The notes under the pieces are model-generated. The model did no database searches. It was not told where the DNA came from and saw only the letters and a list, made by a program, of their open reading frames with translations. Positions 10,200-20,943 of a stretch of 64,000 bases of DNA are shown piece by piece (within the stretch, counting starts at the first letter, position 1; each line of letters opens with the position of its first letter). A program made the position numbers and the translations under genes. Source of the DNA: Apostichopus japonicus (Eukaryota; Echinodermata; Holothuroidea; Aspidochirotida; Stichopodidae). The stretch spans positions 24,425,398-24,489,397 of the forward strand of contig NC_092577.1 of assembly GCF_037975245.1 (NCBI RefSeq), given 5' to 3'.

Positions 10200-10545
10200 C
10201 AAGGGGTATGCGGAATTAGTTCCTAGTTCTGAGCTAAATGCTGATCAGGTAAACTATATTCCTCATCACGGAGTATATCACCCTAAGAAACCAGGAAAGA
10301 TACGTGTAGTATTTGATTGCAGTGCAAAATTCAAAGGAATTTCCTTAAATGATCAATTACTTACTGGTCCTAATTTGACCAACGATCTACTTGGTGTTCT
10401 CTGTCGTTTTCGTCAAGAAAGAATTGCATTTGCAGGAGATATAGAATCAATGTTCTATCAGTTTAAGGTTAATCCTGAACAGCGTAATCTTCTAAGATTC
10501 CTTTGGTGGAGTGAGGGTAATGTTAACGGTGACCCTATGGAATAT
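10162..10545 (+). pseudogene. pol: BEL/Pao reverse transcriptase, N-terminal part
   Basis: Fingers/palm segment of RT. It has YIPHHGVYHPKKPGKIRVVF, then DCSA, LNDQLLTGPNLTNDL and the catalytic-Asp palm motif AFAGDIESMFYQF, all typical for Pao RT. It is shifted one frame against the preceding part and is interrupted at 10545 by a truncated SINE. Confidence 0.85.
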
Positions 10546-10665
10546 GACGATGATCACACAGTCACAGTCCCGATGCAAGGGGACTGGGGCTGAGAGCGGA
10601 TCAGTCGTTTGGTAGTTTGGTTTTCGTGCCCAGGTTCTTTCCTGGGTGACTTTTTCTTAAAAAGT
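10546..10665 (+). mobile_element. 5'-truncated copy of the U2-SINE inside RT
   Basis: 120 bp flanked by a perfect 14-bp duplication ACCCTATGGAATAT (10532-10545 and 10666-10679). The sequence equals 6275-6393 of the longer copy but lacks the first ~67 nt, including the whole U2 head. 5' truncation plus a long target duplication shows insertion by target-primed reverse transcription with LINE machinery. The near identity of the two copies suggests both are young relative to the host element. Confidence 0.9.
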
Positions 10666-12339
10666 ACCCTATGGAATATCGTATGACTGTGCATTTGTTT
10701 GGAGCAGGATCATCTCCAGGGTGTGCAAATTTTGGCCTAAAACAAATTGCATTAGACTGGTTCTAAATTCGGGGAGGATGTAGCAGGTTTTGTGAATCGA
10801 AGCTTTTATGTGGATGATGGTCTTAAATCTGTTGATACAGTTAATAGAGCTGTAGACCTTATTTCTCGAACGAAACAAATGCTACATAAGGGTGGCGTTA
10901 ACTTCACCAAAATTAAGTGTAATTCTAAGGCTGTGTTGCAATCAATTCCTGAGGAAGATCTTGCGGTTGCTTCTGGGCATTTAGATCTCTCCTCAAACGC
11001 AACTCATTTGGATCGGGTTCTTGGAGTACAATGGTGTATTGAATCAGATGAATTTCAATTTAAGATAACACTTAGTGATAGCCCTTTGACACGGCGTGGT
11101 ATCCTTTCTACGATTGCTTCGGTGTATGACCCGTTTGGGTTTATAGCTCCAGTTGTGCTTCCAGGAAAGCAAATCTTACAGCAATTATGTTATGATCATT
11201 TAGATTGGGATAGTCCCTTGCCAGATGAGCTACATAGTAAGTGGGAAAAGTGGAGGATGGGTTTATCTAAGTTAGAAACCATCAGAATTGATAGGTGTTT
11301 TAAGCCTGTTGAACTTGGCACCGTTACAAAGACAGAACTGCATCATTTCTGTGATGCTAGCACCATTGGGTATGGTTACTGTTCTTACCTGCGCATGACT
11401 AATCGTGAAGGTAAAGTTCATTGTAGCTTTGTTCTTGGAAAGTCTAGGGTTGTTCCCCGTAGGCCTGTTACAGTACCACGCCTAGAGCTGACTGCAGCTG
11501 TATTGTCGGTAAAAATGAGTGCCTTGTTGAAACAAGAGTTGGAGTACAATTTTATCAATGAATATTTCTGGTCTGATAGTCAGGTAGTCCTTGGGTATAT
11601 CAATAATGATGTCAAAAGATTTCATGTGTTTGTGGCAAATAGGGTGCAACAGATTCATGAAATGAGTAGTAGTAGCCAATGGCATTTTATTAAAGGGTTT
11701 GAAAATCCCAGTGACTGTGCCTCTCGTGGACTTACAGTTTATGAATTAAGGACATCAAGCTGGTTTAGAGGGCCAGAGATGTTATGGCAAAGTCAACTCC
11801 CACTGGTTAAGCACGTTACAAACCTTGAGGTCTTTGATCATGACCCAGAGGTTAAATGTTACCAGGTAGCATTTTCCAGTGTCAAATGCTCTAATCATTT
11901 GGAAGTAGATCGTTTAAGCTCCTTTTCGAGTTGGTTTAAAGCAAGGAAAGCTATTGCATTATGCCTTTGGCTAAAGGCTATGCTTAAGGCTAAGGCTAGT
12001 AAAACCTTCCTTCCGGTTAGGGAACTTAATGTAGATTCTTTGTTTGAAGCCGAGATTGAAATACTGCGAATAGTTCAGTCCTATGCATTTAAGGAAGAGC
12101 TTCAAATCCTTCGTACATTAAGTAGTGATCCAGTACAATGCTTGAAGAAAGGCAGTCCACTCTATGCTCTAGATCCATTTTTGGATGAAAATGGTGTTAT
12201 TCGTGTTGGTGGTCGTATATCTAAATCTAGCTTCGAGTTTAAGGTGAAGCATCCTGTAATTATTCCTAAGTTATGCCATGTTGCAGAGCTTCTTGTGAGA
12301 CATTTTCATGAGTTAGTTGCCCACCAGGGTAGAGTTTAA
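10666..12339 (+). pseudogene. pol: BEL/Pao RT catalytic part, RNase H and integrase zinc finger
   Basis: After the SINE the RT resumes (HLFGAGSSPGCANF), suffers a frameshift near 10,760, and continues with FYVDDGL, the YVDD catalytic box, at about 10,805. The stretch STIASVYDPFGFIAPV and the RNase H motifs FCDAST, LELTAAVLS and FWSDSQVVLGYI follow. The HH half of the integrase HHCC finger (HFHELVAHQGRV) ends at an in-frame TAA at 12337. The same frame reopens at once with the CC half, so this is a single nonsense mutation. Confidence 0.88.
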
Positions 12340-13476
12340 ACTTCAAACGAACTTAGGGCAAATGGTTATTGGATCATTGGTGGTAGTTCTTTAATTGGTA
12401 AAGTGATATACAAATGTGTTACTTGTAGACGGCTTCGTGGTAGTTTGGGTCAACAGAAAATGTCAGACTTACCAGTTGATCGAGTGGAGTCTAGTTCACC
12501 CTTTACATATTGCGGTGTAGATTGTTTTGGTCCCTGGCTTGTAAAGGAAGGTCGTAAGGAGTTGAAGAGGTATGGCGTGTTATTTACATGTATGGCCTCA
12601 AGGGCGGTACACCTAGAGGTAGCTAATTCATTGACCACCGACTCTTTTTTGAATGCATTACGACGCTTTCAAGCTATACGTGGCCCTGTAAGACAATTGC
12701 GTTGTGATCAGGGCACTAATTTCGTAGGGGCAAATAACGAGTTGTTAGCTGCATTAAAGGAAATGAACCAAGGTGTTGTAAGTAAAAGCTTGCTTGAGCT
12801 GGGTTGTGATTATATTGAATTTAAGTTTAATGTTCCACAAGCTAGTCATATGGGTGGTGTCTGGGAAGGACAGATTAAAACGGTTCGTTGCATTTTGGAT
12901 TCTATGCTACACAAGTTAGGGACTCAACTTGATGATGAGTCTCTTAGGACATTTATGTATGAAACCACTTCTATTATTAATAGCCGTCCATTGACTACAG
13001 AAACTCTGTATGATCCATTGTCATTAGAGCCGTTAACTCCTAATCATGTAATTACTTTGAAGTCGAAGATACTTCTTACACCTCCAGGTCAGTTCGACTC
13101 TGCAGATATGTATTCTAGAAAGCGATGGCGTAGAGTACAATATTTATTAAATGTATTTTGGTCCAGATGGAGGAAGGAATACCTTCAAAATCTTCAGGTC
13201 AGGCAAAAGTGGTGTTCGCCATCTGTCAACATAGAGGTTGGGGACATAGTTTTAATTAAGGATATTGACAAGCCAAGAAATAGGTGGCCCATGGCTAGAG
13301 TACAAGAGACAATTGAAGGTAGTGACAAATATGTTCGTAAGGTGAAACTTAGGTTAGCTTCTCACATTGATAATAAGGGTAAACGTCAAGGTCCTGTTAA
13401 TGTTCTTGATAGACCAATTCATAAATTGATAGTATTAGATAAGGCTTCAGAGGAGAGTAGTCATGAGGGGCCATAG
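12340..13476 (+). pseudogene. pol: BEL/Pao integrase core and C-terminal domain
   Basis: The frame is the same as the preceding part. The CC half of the zinc finger (CVTCRRLRG) is followed by the DDE core. The first Asp is in GVDCFGPW, the second in LRCDQGTNFVGA, and the Glu in HMGGVWEGQIK. The C-terminus has LTPNHVI, RKRWRRVQYLLNVFW and GDIVLIKD, a DUF5641-like domain typical of Pao integrases. It ends at a stop at 13474, about 90 bp before the 3' LTR. An AGGGG-containing purine stretch directly before 13567 is the likely polypurine tract. Confidence 0.9.
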
Positions 13477-13566
13477 TCCACTTAACGATTGTATACTAAG
13501 CATTTATGTACTGTGTAGCATGTTAAGTGTTTGGCGTATAAAATGATTTCTCATTTTGAGGGGCCA

Positions 13567-14217
13567 TGTAGTGAAATGTATTTTGCGTTTTTTCGTTTTT
13601 CGTATTGTTGTGTGTTATATAACATTTGGTAACTTTGTTTGACCATACCTCAAATTGTTAAGATTCAGCTGCATAATTATTTGCTCATGTTTAAACGAGT
13701 ACCTTGCGTGATTGGCTTGTTGAACCCTCGTGATTTATGTTATGTAAATAAGTCCTTTTCAATGTCCTTTGATCTATATTGGGCGCACTCGGAAAAGGGA
13801 CCACTGGCATTGGTTACGTTTAGCCAGAACACATAAATTAATATCAAGATCTGAGATCCATGCGAAGCCAATGGAATGTAATGCCACGTAAGCAGTTGGT
13901 GATAGTGGTTGCTGGAAGTTCTAGACATTAAAGGGCTAAAGAGGTATTTTGGTGTTTATATATTATAAGTTAAATGCTTTCTTCATGTGTATTTGATGGT
14001 TCATGTTTGTGCAATAGTGAAGTTTGTGTAGTTTTATTTATGCCAAAAAACAAATTATAAAAATGTTGTATTTAGTACTGTAAGTTTTGTATTTTTGTAT
14101 TTTCGATAGTTTTACGGGAGTTATAGTCATAAACGAGTGCGGAGCCAATAAATTGCGGTGACTTTTACTTCTTGTACGAAACCATCCGTCTTTTTGCGTC
14201 TTGCCACGACCGGTACA
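13567..14217 (+). repeat. 3' LTR of the BEL/Pao element
   Basis: 651 bp from TGTAGTGAAATG to CCGGTACA, without the SINE that enlarges the 5' LTR. The right flank changes at once to the AT-rich repeat at 14218. There is no duplication of the left flank. Confidence 0.9.
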
Positions 14218-14830
14218 GGTTCATTATTCATCATAAGACAAAGGGTTCGATATTCATTTAGACAAAAAGGTTCGTTATCCATAATGGGAAGAAAGGTTCG
14301 TTATTCATAATAGGCCTTGCCAATTACACTTGTATGAATATCGCACTTCTCTCCTATTATGAATAAGAAAACTTTTTCCCTTTATGGATTATGGAACGTT
14401 TGCTCCATTACTGTATGAATATCGAATTAACCCTTTGTCCCATTTAATGATTAGGAATAAAGAACCTTTTTGTCTAATATGGATTACGCACTCTTTGCTC
14501 TATTATGAATAAGGAACCCTTTGTCTTATTATGAATAAGGAACATTTGGTTTATTATGGATTACGGACCCTTTGCTCTATCAGGAATAGGGAACCCTTTG
14601 TCTTATTATGATTAACGAACCTTTTTATCTATTATGGATATCCAACAGTTTTGCCTATTATGAATATTGAACATTTGTTTCCATTACGAATACCGGATCT
14701 TATGAATTATGATCCCCTTTTCATAATGAACAACAAACTTTTTATCGAAAAAATGCATGTTATGAATAAGGAACCTTATGAACAATGACTCTTATGAATA
14801 GCGGACCTTATGAATATTGGGCAGACCCCT
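14218..14830. repeat. AT-rich inverted/tandem degenerate repeat field
   Basis: Units of roughly 25-50 bp built on TATTATGAATAAGGAACC and CTTTGTCTTATTATGAA. In the first ~110 bp (14218-14330) the units read the other way (GACAAAGGGTTCG, TTATTCAT), then flip and run to 14830. The field is therefore an imperfect foldback, with a short arm, a turn near 14,330-14,370 and a long arm. No coding content. Confidence 0.75.
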
Positions 14831-16069
14831 ACTAGAGAGCACCTAGCCTATCTAGCTGTGCCTGCATATTTTAATTTACTCCCATTATTTAAGCTAAGCG
14901 TAGCCTATTGCCATTTTACTGACAAGTAAATAGGCTAATATTAATAATATTGTGATATGGCTTCTAGCTAGGCCTAGGTCCTATTTTGGAGTTAATTAAA
15001 CATCTACTAAATTCTAAGCAAGCCTACTGTATAGGATATGTTGCCTGAGGATTTCTGATATTCTTTAGAAATTCTATATATATTACATAGTATAAACATT
15101 CTAAGGAGGTTCCTTTAGCATGATATATCCACACTAAATACCACACTAATAAAGTATCAGCCTAACCAACACTACATAAAGTGTGGTAGGCTAGAAATAT
15201 CATATAGCATAGGCAGTATACACAATATCATCATGAAATTGATTTTCCTGACTAAAATCATAGACAAACTTCCTTCTGACATGTGCAGTCTGAGCTAAAA
15301 TTAAATCCAGTAGACTTAAAGGACTTAAGGGAGAAAACTGTGAGCTATGATTATGAACCAATCTGAGAACCAAAAGTCTTGCCTTAGCTCTGTAAATTGT
15401 GCACTGTACTACACAAGGAGAGGTGAAATAAGGGTTGCATATTAGTAAACACTAACCTATATATGGTGACTTCATGATACACAGTTGAGTCATGAACAGT
15501 GGGGTAGGATTGAGTATTTTCAATTTGTAATGGTCCATCATAGTAAGTTGTGTTAACAAACTTTGGTCAATAAATTAGATGGGGTAAATCAACACCCTCC
15601 CCAACCAAATCAGGAGCCCTTTGTGACCATTCTCACCCTGAAAGAAAAGTTTGTCCATTTTTGTAATTGTCCATGATAGTACATTGTTTTGGCACTTTGG
15701 TTCCTCTCCCATATAAGGGAAACTTGGGGGGGGGGGGGTCTGACGATACCTTTCCTCCTGGAAATTAGGTGGTCAGTATTTTCAGTTTGTAATGGTCCAT
15801 CATAGTAATTTACTTTGAAAATAAAGTTGTCCATAATTAAGATGGGTATATACTAACCCCCCCCCCCTTCCCCACAACTTGATTCAGAATTTATTTGAAT
15901 TTAAACAATAGAAGTGGCAGCAGCAGATATAACAAGTAAACAGATTTTAGTTCAATTTTTAGTATATTTTTGAAACTGATTTAGTTACATTTGGAAAGTT
16001 ATATTATTCATGTATTTCTCACTTAAACTTTGCTTTTCAAGCCTATAACTGTGTCAGTTTATTTTGCAG
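14831..16069. other. Non-coding, with a triplicated 'GGTCCATCATAG' segment
   Basis: No gene is seen. Between about 15,500 and 15,880 a segment containing 'aatggtccatcatagta' occurs near 15,529 and 15,789, with a weaker version near 15,664, at about 130-bp spacing. G-run (15,725-15,740) and C-run (15,860-15,870) homopolymers lie in it. The minus-strand frame 15610-15834 is a by-product of this repeat. Confidence 0.55.
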
Positions 16070-16170
16070 ATGTATAACTTACGGTGCAGACGTCAACCTA
16101 CACCAAACCTAAAAAAAAAAATTGGCAGATAGAAATGGGTTATCTGTTCAATGGATAAATAAGGAAAAAG
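16070..16170 (+). CDS. SET-YR gene, exon before the SET core
   Basis: The acceptor is TTTTGCAG at 16062-16069 and the donor GTATGC at 16171. It encodes an MYNLRCRRQPTPN-like start, then ADRNGLSVQWINKEKG, which reads directly into RGVFATEEI of the next exon across a phase-1 junction. An 11-A run (16111-16121) separates the two halves by one frame, so a homopolymer indel is likely. Its first codon is an ATG, but it follows an acceptor, so the true start is unknown. Confidence 0.6.
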
Positions 16171-16825
16171 GTATGCGTCAAATAATATTTAATGAGTTAT
16201 TCCTTGCTAAGTCTTGGGAAAAGTTGTTGCCATTAATTGTCAGCATTCAATGTTACCTAGAGTATCATCAAATTAGCATAAACAGAAAATTTGAATTCAT
16301 TAGCTTGCATACCAGGGCTAATCCAGGGTTCTATGAACAGGGGCTGCAGTGAGAGCAAGGAGTGTAGCAGTTGTGAGGTTAAATGGGGGTGGGCTGGGAA
16401 GCCTGATGCCCATATGTTTTTATTTGAATTATTTCCTAGCATTTGCATTGGCAGCCCAACAAATACCTAAGGGCCTCCCCTAGAAATGTTTTTTGTCATA
16501 ATTAGACACTAGCTGTTATAGATGAAACTTTCTGGCATAGTCTGGCAGCCTAATATAGTTCAGAGAGAAAGTATCTTTTTATTAGTATTTTTTGACATCG
16601 ACAAGAAATTTAATGGTGCAATTAAGAGCTCACCAAACCCAATGCAAATATTAAGTGAAATTGTCTTCAAATTGCAAATGCAGACTTAACCATGATAAAT
16701 AATACTAAATTTGTAATTGGCTGCATCAGAAACTATGGTGTTCCAAAAGAAAAAAACTGAGTTACTGTACATCTTTGTGTGTGATCTAAAACTCTTCTGA
16801 CTTTAAGACCATTTTCTTTTGTAAG

Positions 16826-16983
16826 GTAGAGGAGTCTTTGCAACAGAGGAAATATCCTCTGGAGAATTTCTCCTACAATACAGAGGGGATCTCACCAAGG
16901 AAAAATGCTGAAATAAGATGTCAGAAAAAAGTTGCAGACATAAACTACCTTTATTTCTTCATGCATAATGGACAAAATATCTG
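16826..16983 (+). CDS. SET-YR gene, SET domain N-terminal exon
   Basis: The acceptor TGTAAG is before 16826 and the donor GTAAAT after 16983. The exon encodes GRGVFATEEISSGEFLLQYR followed by GDLTK, the S-adenosylmethionine-binding start of a SET domain closest in pattern to KMT5A/SETD8. After one frame change at GGAAAAATG (near 16,900) it continues with INYLYFFMHNGQNI. Phase and sequence join cleanly to the next exon (CVDATKEDN). Confidence 0.7.
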
Positions 16984-17447
16984 GTAAATTATCAATCAAA
17001 CAATATTTTAACAGCTATTTATGACAATACAGGTTACAACTAAGACAGAAAACATCTTGCTACTAAATTTTTGGGAGAATATTTAGACATATATTACTGA
17101 GATCGATACCTCACTTATATCCAAAGTGGAAAAATCTTTGATGGAATATATGCTTCTGAGTATTTGCAAACAGGAAATAACAAATCACTTTTATGATACT
17201 AATAATTATACTCATATAAACTCATACTCAATACTTGTAATTTGTCTCTCTCCATCTTAGCTTTGGGGATTGTAAGTTTTTCAAAAATAAATTATGCCAT
17301 GTTTAACAAACATTGCTGGATGTGGCACCATGAATGTTTAGAATAACTTTTTTGATGTTGTTTACTGAAGTTATACACTGCTTATAGAGCAAGATTGATT
17401 TTACAAGTTAATTCAATGTAAAACAGTCTTATTTTATATCTTTGCAG

Positions 17448-17637
17448 TGTTGATGCTACAAAGGAGGACAACTCCCTAGGAAGACTTGTCAATGATGACA
17501 AAAGGAATGCCAACTGCTTTATGAAGGTTGCAAAAGATGATATAATACCACATCTTTGTCTATATGCTAAGAAGAAAATACTACCAGGGGAGGAGATAAC
17601 ATATGACTATGGTGGTTATTGCCCTTGGAGAAAGAAG
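17448..17637 (+). CDS. SET-YR gene, SET domain C-terminal exon
   Basis: 190 bp, fully open, between TTTGCAG and GTAACA. It encodes VDATKEDNSLGRLVND, then NANCFMKV, PHLCLYAKKKILPGEEITYD and YGGYCPWRKK. The GRLVND, N-C, LCLYA..KI.PGEEITYDYG motifs form the catalytic core and pseudoknot of SET lysine methyltransferases, with the active-site Tyr in TYDYG. Nothing essential appears missing in this exon. Confidence 0.82.
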
Positions 17638-18009
17638 GTAACATTAAAATTTAATTAAAATGCTGTGAAATAACAATACTTTTTTATGTGTCTTACAAGT
17701 TCAACTCGCATTCACATTGATTGAGAAATTGTAAGCTTCAATAAGGCATGAATATAGACAAGAAATAAACTGAAACAGTGCGTGGCCAGTACAGTTTCCC
17801 GTACCATATATTTGCCAGCATTTATTAAGCATGCGTTAGTTGACCAGAGATGACACTTCTTATCGACCCTAACCAATTCAATAAAAGACAAGTAATGAGA
17901 TATGCTCAAATACGGGAGTAATTTTCCATAAGGAAGGCAATTGGTGGTCCCGGGAACCCAGTGGTTAATTATTGAAAATACACATCTATAATATATCTCA
18001 ATGTAATCT

Positions 18010-20480
18010 ATATACCCTTAGCATATAAAATATATCAGAATGGGCATATTGAATCCCTCATATAACAGGTGAAAATATTCTACTGAACCCGTCCCATACC
18101 AAGCAGTTTTGAGGCTGCGAAACAAAGGATCGACCAGAAATATAGAAATAGCATAGTCTGAAGCAGTATCTATAAGCATTATATTTATTTCAATCAAGAT
18201 CAATAATTCACTGATTGTACTTTTTGCAACTCAGGAGGAAATAAAAACTGTGGTACGTACTACAATATTTTGGTAAATTAATTTAAGACAATAATTATAG
18301 GTATGGGTATTAAACTATACAAGCTAGAATACACAATATATATACCATAAAAATATAAAATATATCAGAATGGGCATATTGAATACCTCATATGACAGGT
18401 GAAAATATTCTACTGAACCCGTCCCATACCAAGCAGTTTTGAGGCTGCGAAACAAGGATCGACCAGAAATATAGAAATAGCATAGTCTGAAGCAGTATCT
18501 ATACGCTGTGGCAGCTATGATGATTTTCACACACATGATTCAGTGCATGGTACATTCAATTGATCACTGATCACTGATCACTGATCAAGATCACTGATTG
18601 TACTTTTTGCAGACAACTAACGAAGAGCACGAAACAGCAACTCGGGAGGAATTAAAAACTGTGGTATGTACTACAATATTTTGGTAAATTAATTTAAGAC
18701 AATAATTATAGGCATGGGTATTAAACTATACAAGCTAGAATACACAATATATAAACCATAAAAATATATATCAGAATGGGCATATTGAATACCTCATAAC
18801 AGGTGAAAATATTCTACTGAACCCGTCCCATACCAAGCAGTTTTGAGGCTGTGAAACAAAGGATTGACCAGAAATATAGAAATAGCATAATGTAGTCTGA
18901 AGCAGTATCTATACGCTGTGTCAGCTATGATGATTTTCACACACATGATTCAGTGCATGGTACATTCAATTGTTGGTCAGAATCGGGACATACATACAGT
19001 CAAATGTGGTGCAAACTGTAGATTTGCATTGTTTCACACAGATGATTTGACCATGGATAATTTTGTGGGGCTATGGTAAATTTCACAAACATGATTCAAT
19101 AGGCCCTAGTACACTCTTTTTTAAATTGTATCTAAACAACGTCAGTTGTCGTAGCTGCATGTGAACATTATTATGCTATCATGTATTGGTCAGTCAAGAC
19201 ATTTAGGGCAGAGGTGCCATTCAGAAGCTGTGTATCCCACTTTGTCATCACAAGGTTCCTAGATCAAGCTACTGTCAGACTATACAGTAGGTTAATCCTC
19301 TTCAGCCATTGATTAGCATATATGGCCTAATACGGGGGAAATGTTCCATCAGATAAGAAAGGCAATTGGTGGTCCCCGGAACCGAGTGGTAACAATATTG
19401 ATAATACACTCTTGTATGGATGCCAATTGTGTGGAAATTCTTGATCATTTTAATAACACACCCCAATATAGACAGGTCCTAAATCTCTAAGCATTATGTT
19501 TATTTCAATCAAGATCAATAATTCACTGAATGTACTTTTTGCAGACAACTAATGAAGAGCATGATGAAGTACCTCAGGAGGAAATGAATACTAAGAATTT
19601 AAGACAATAATTATAGGTATGGGTATTAAACTATACAAGCTAGAATACACAATAGATGTAATCTATATACCCTAAGAATATAAAATATAAGAGAATATGT
19701 ATATTCAATCCCTCATATAACAGGTGAAAATATTCTACTGAACCCGTCCCATACCAAGCAGTTTTGAGGCTGCGAAACAAAGGATCGACCAGAAATATAG
19801 AAATAGCATAGTCTGAAGCAGTATCTATACGGTGTGTCAGCTATGATGATTTTTACACACATGATTTAGTGCATGGTACATTCAATTGTTGGTCAGAATC
19901 GGGACATACATACAGTCAAATGTGGTGCAAACTGTAGATTTGCATTGTTTCACACAGATGATTTGACCATGGATACTTTTGTGGGGCTATGGTAAATTTC
20001 ACAAACATGATTCAATAAGCCCTAGTCCAATTTTTTTTAAACTGTATCTAAACAACGTCAGTTGTCGTAGCTGCATGTTAACATTATTATGCTATCATGT
20101 ATTGGTCAGTCAAGACATTTAGGGCAGAGGTGCCATTCAGAAGCTGTGTATCCCACTTTGTCATCACAAGGTTCTTAGATCAAGCTACTGTCAGACTGTA
20201 CAGAACATGAAGGTTAAAAACCCCCTTCAGCCATTGATGAGCATATGGCCAAATACGGGAAAGCTTCCATCATGCTAAAATACACAATATATTACTATAT
20301 AATCTATAACCTAAGAATATAAAATATATCAGAATGGACATAGTCAATACCTCATATAACAGGTGGAATATTGTACTGTCTACTGAACCCGTCCCATATC
20401 AAGCAATTTTTAGGCTGCAAAACAAAGAATCGGCCAGAAATATAGAAATAGCATGGTCTGAAGCAACAGCTATTATGTTG
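18010..20480 (+). repeat. Intronic tandem duplications carrying copies of a small exon
   Basis: A block with 'gaatgggcatattgaat' and 'gaacccgtcccataccaag' occurs five times, starting near 18026, 18356, 18762, 19683 and 20318. The longer blocks add a shared ~500-bp segment (near 18,930-19,400 and 19,840-20,280). A small exon travels with some blocks. The best copy is 18613-18663 (TTNEEHETATREELKTV, phase 0, acceptor TTTTTGCAG, donor GTATGT). A shortened copy is at about 18230-18252 and a third near 19546-19590. The last has lost its donor. Confidence 0.7.
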
Positions 20481-20943
20481 ATGGTCATGTCAATCATAGC
20501 ATTGGAATTCCATATCACCCTGATAAAAAAAAATGGACAACTATATTCAGTTTTGCTTTCAGGTTCTGCATGAACTAGCTGTAAAGATGTTTGTATTTTG
20601 CTCTCCCATATCCATTCAATGAAATGGTTGACTCGGTACAGGAAGAGTCTCTTATGTTAGACAAATTCACTGATCTATGTTTAGGTTAGAAGCTGATCTT
20701 AGGACTGAACCTGTCTTGATGTCCTGGCCTAGTTGCGTGACCTATTCCTAGGGATTGGGGGTTGTTGTTTTTTCTGACACAATATACCTTTTTCTTGTTC
20801 TTAGAAAATTCATGTTTTTCTGTTTTAACATAACAAATAAAAAAAGGTGATTGTGAAAATAGTTTGATCTGTTATTTTGTTACATTTAAATGTCATTTTA
20901 AATATGTTTCATACTTACTTTGTTAATTTTATTCTTGTTTTAG

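Larger units (their letters stand above)
5901..14217 (+). mobile_element. BEL/Pao LTR retrotransposon, decayed
   Basis: This 8.3-kb element has LTRs TG...CA at 5901-6770 and 13567-14217. Its gag-pol runs in the order zinc-knuckle Gag, aspartic protease, RT (YVDD), RNase H, HHCC/DDE integrase and a C-terminal DUF5641-like domain, which is diagnostic for BEL/Pao. Removing the SINE, its duplication and a 17-bp tandem duplication from the 5' LTR leaves about 653 bp, matching the 651-bp 3' LTR. The LTRs differ at several further sites, so the insertion is not recent. In-frame stops at 9414 and 12337, frameshifts near 10,170 and 10,760, and a SINE in RT make it inactive. The flanks (acata left, ggttc right) are not a 5-bp target duplication. 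Confidence 0.92.
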
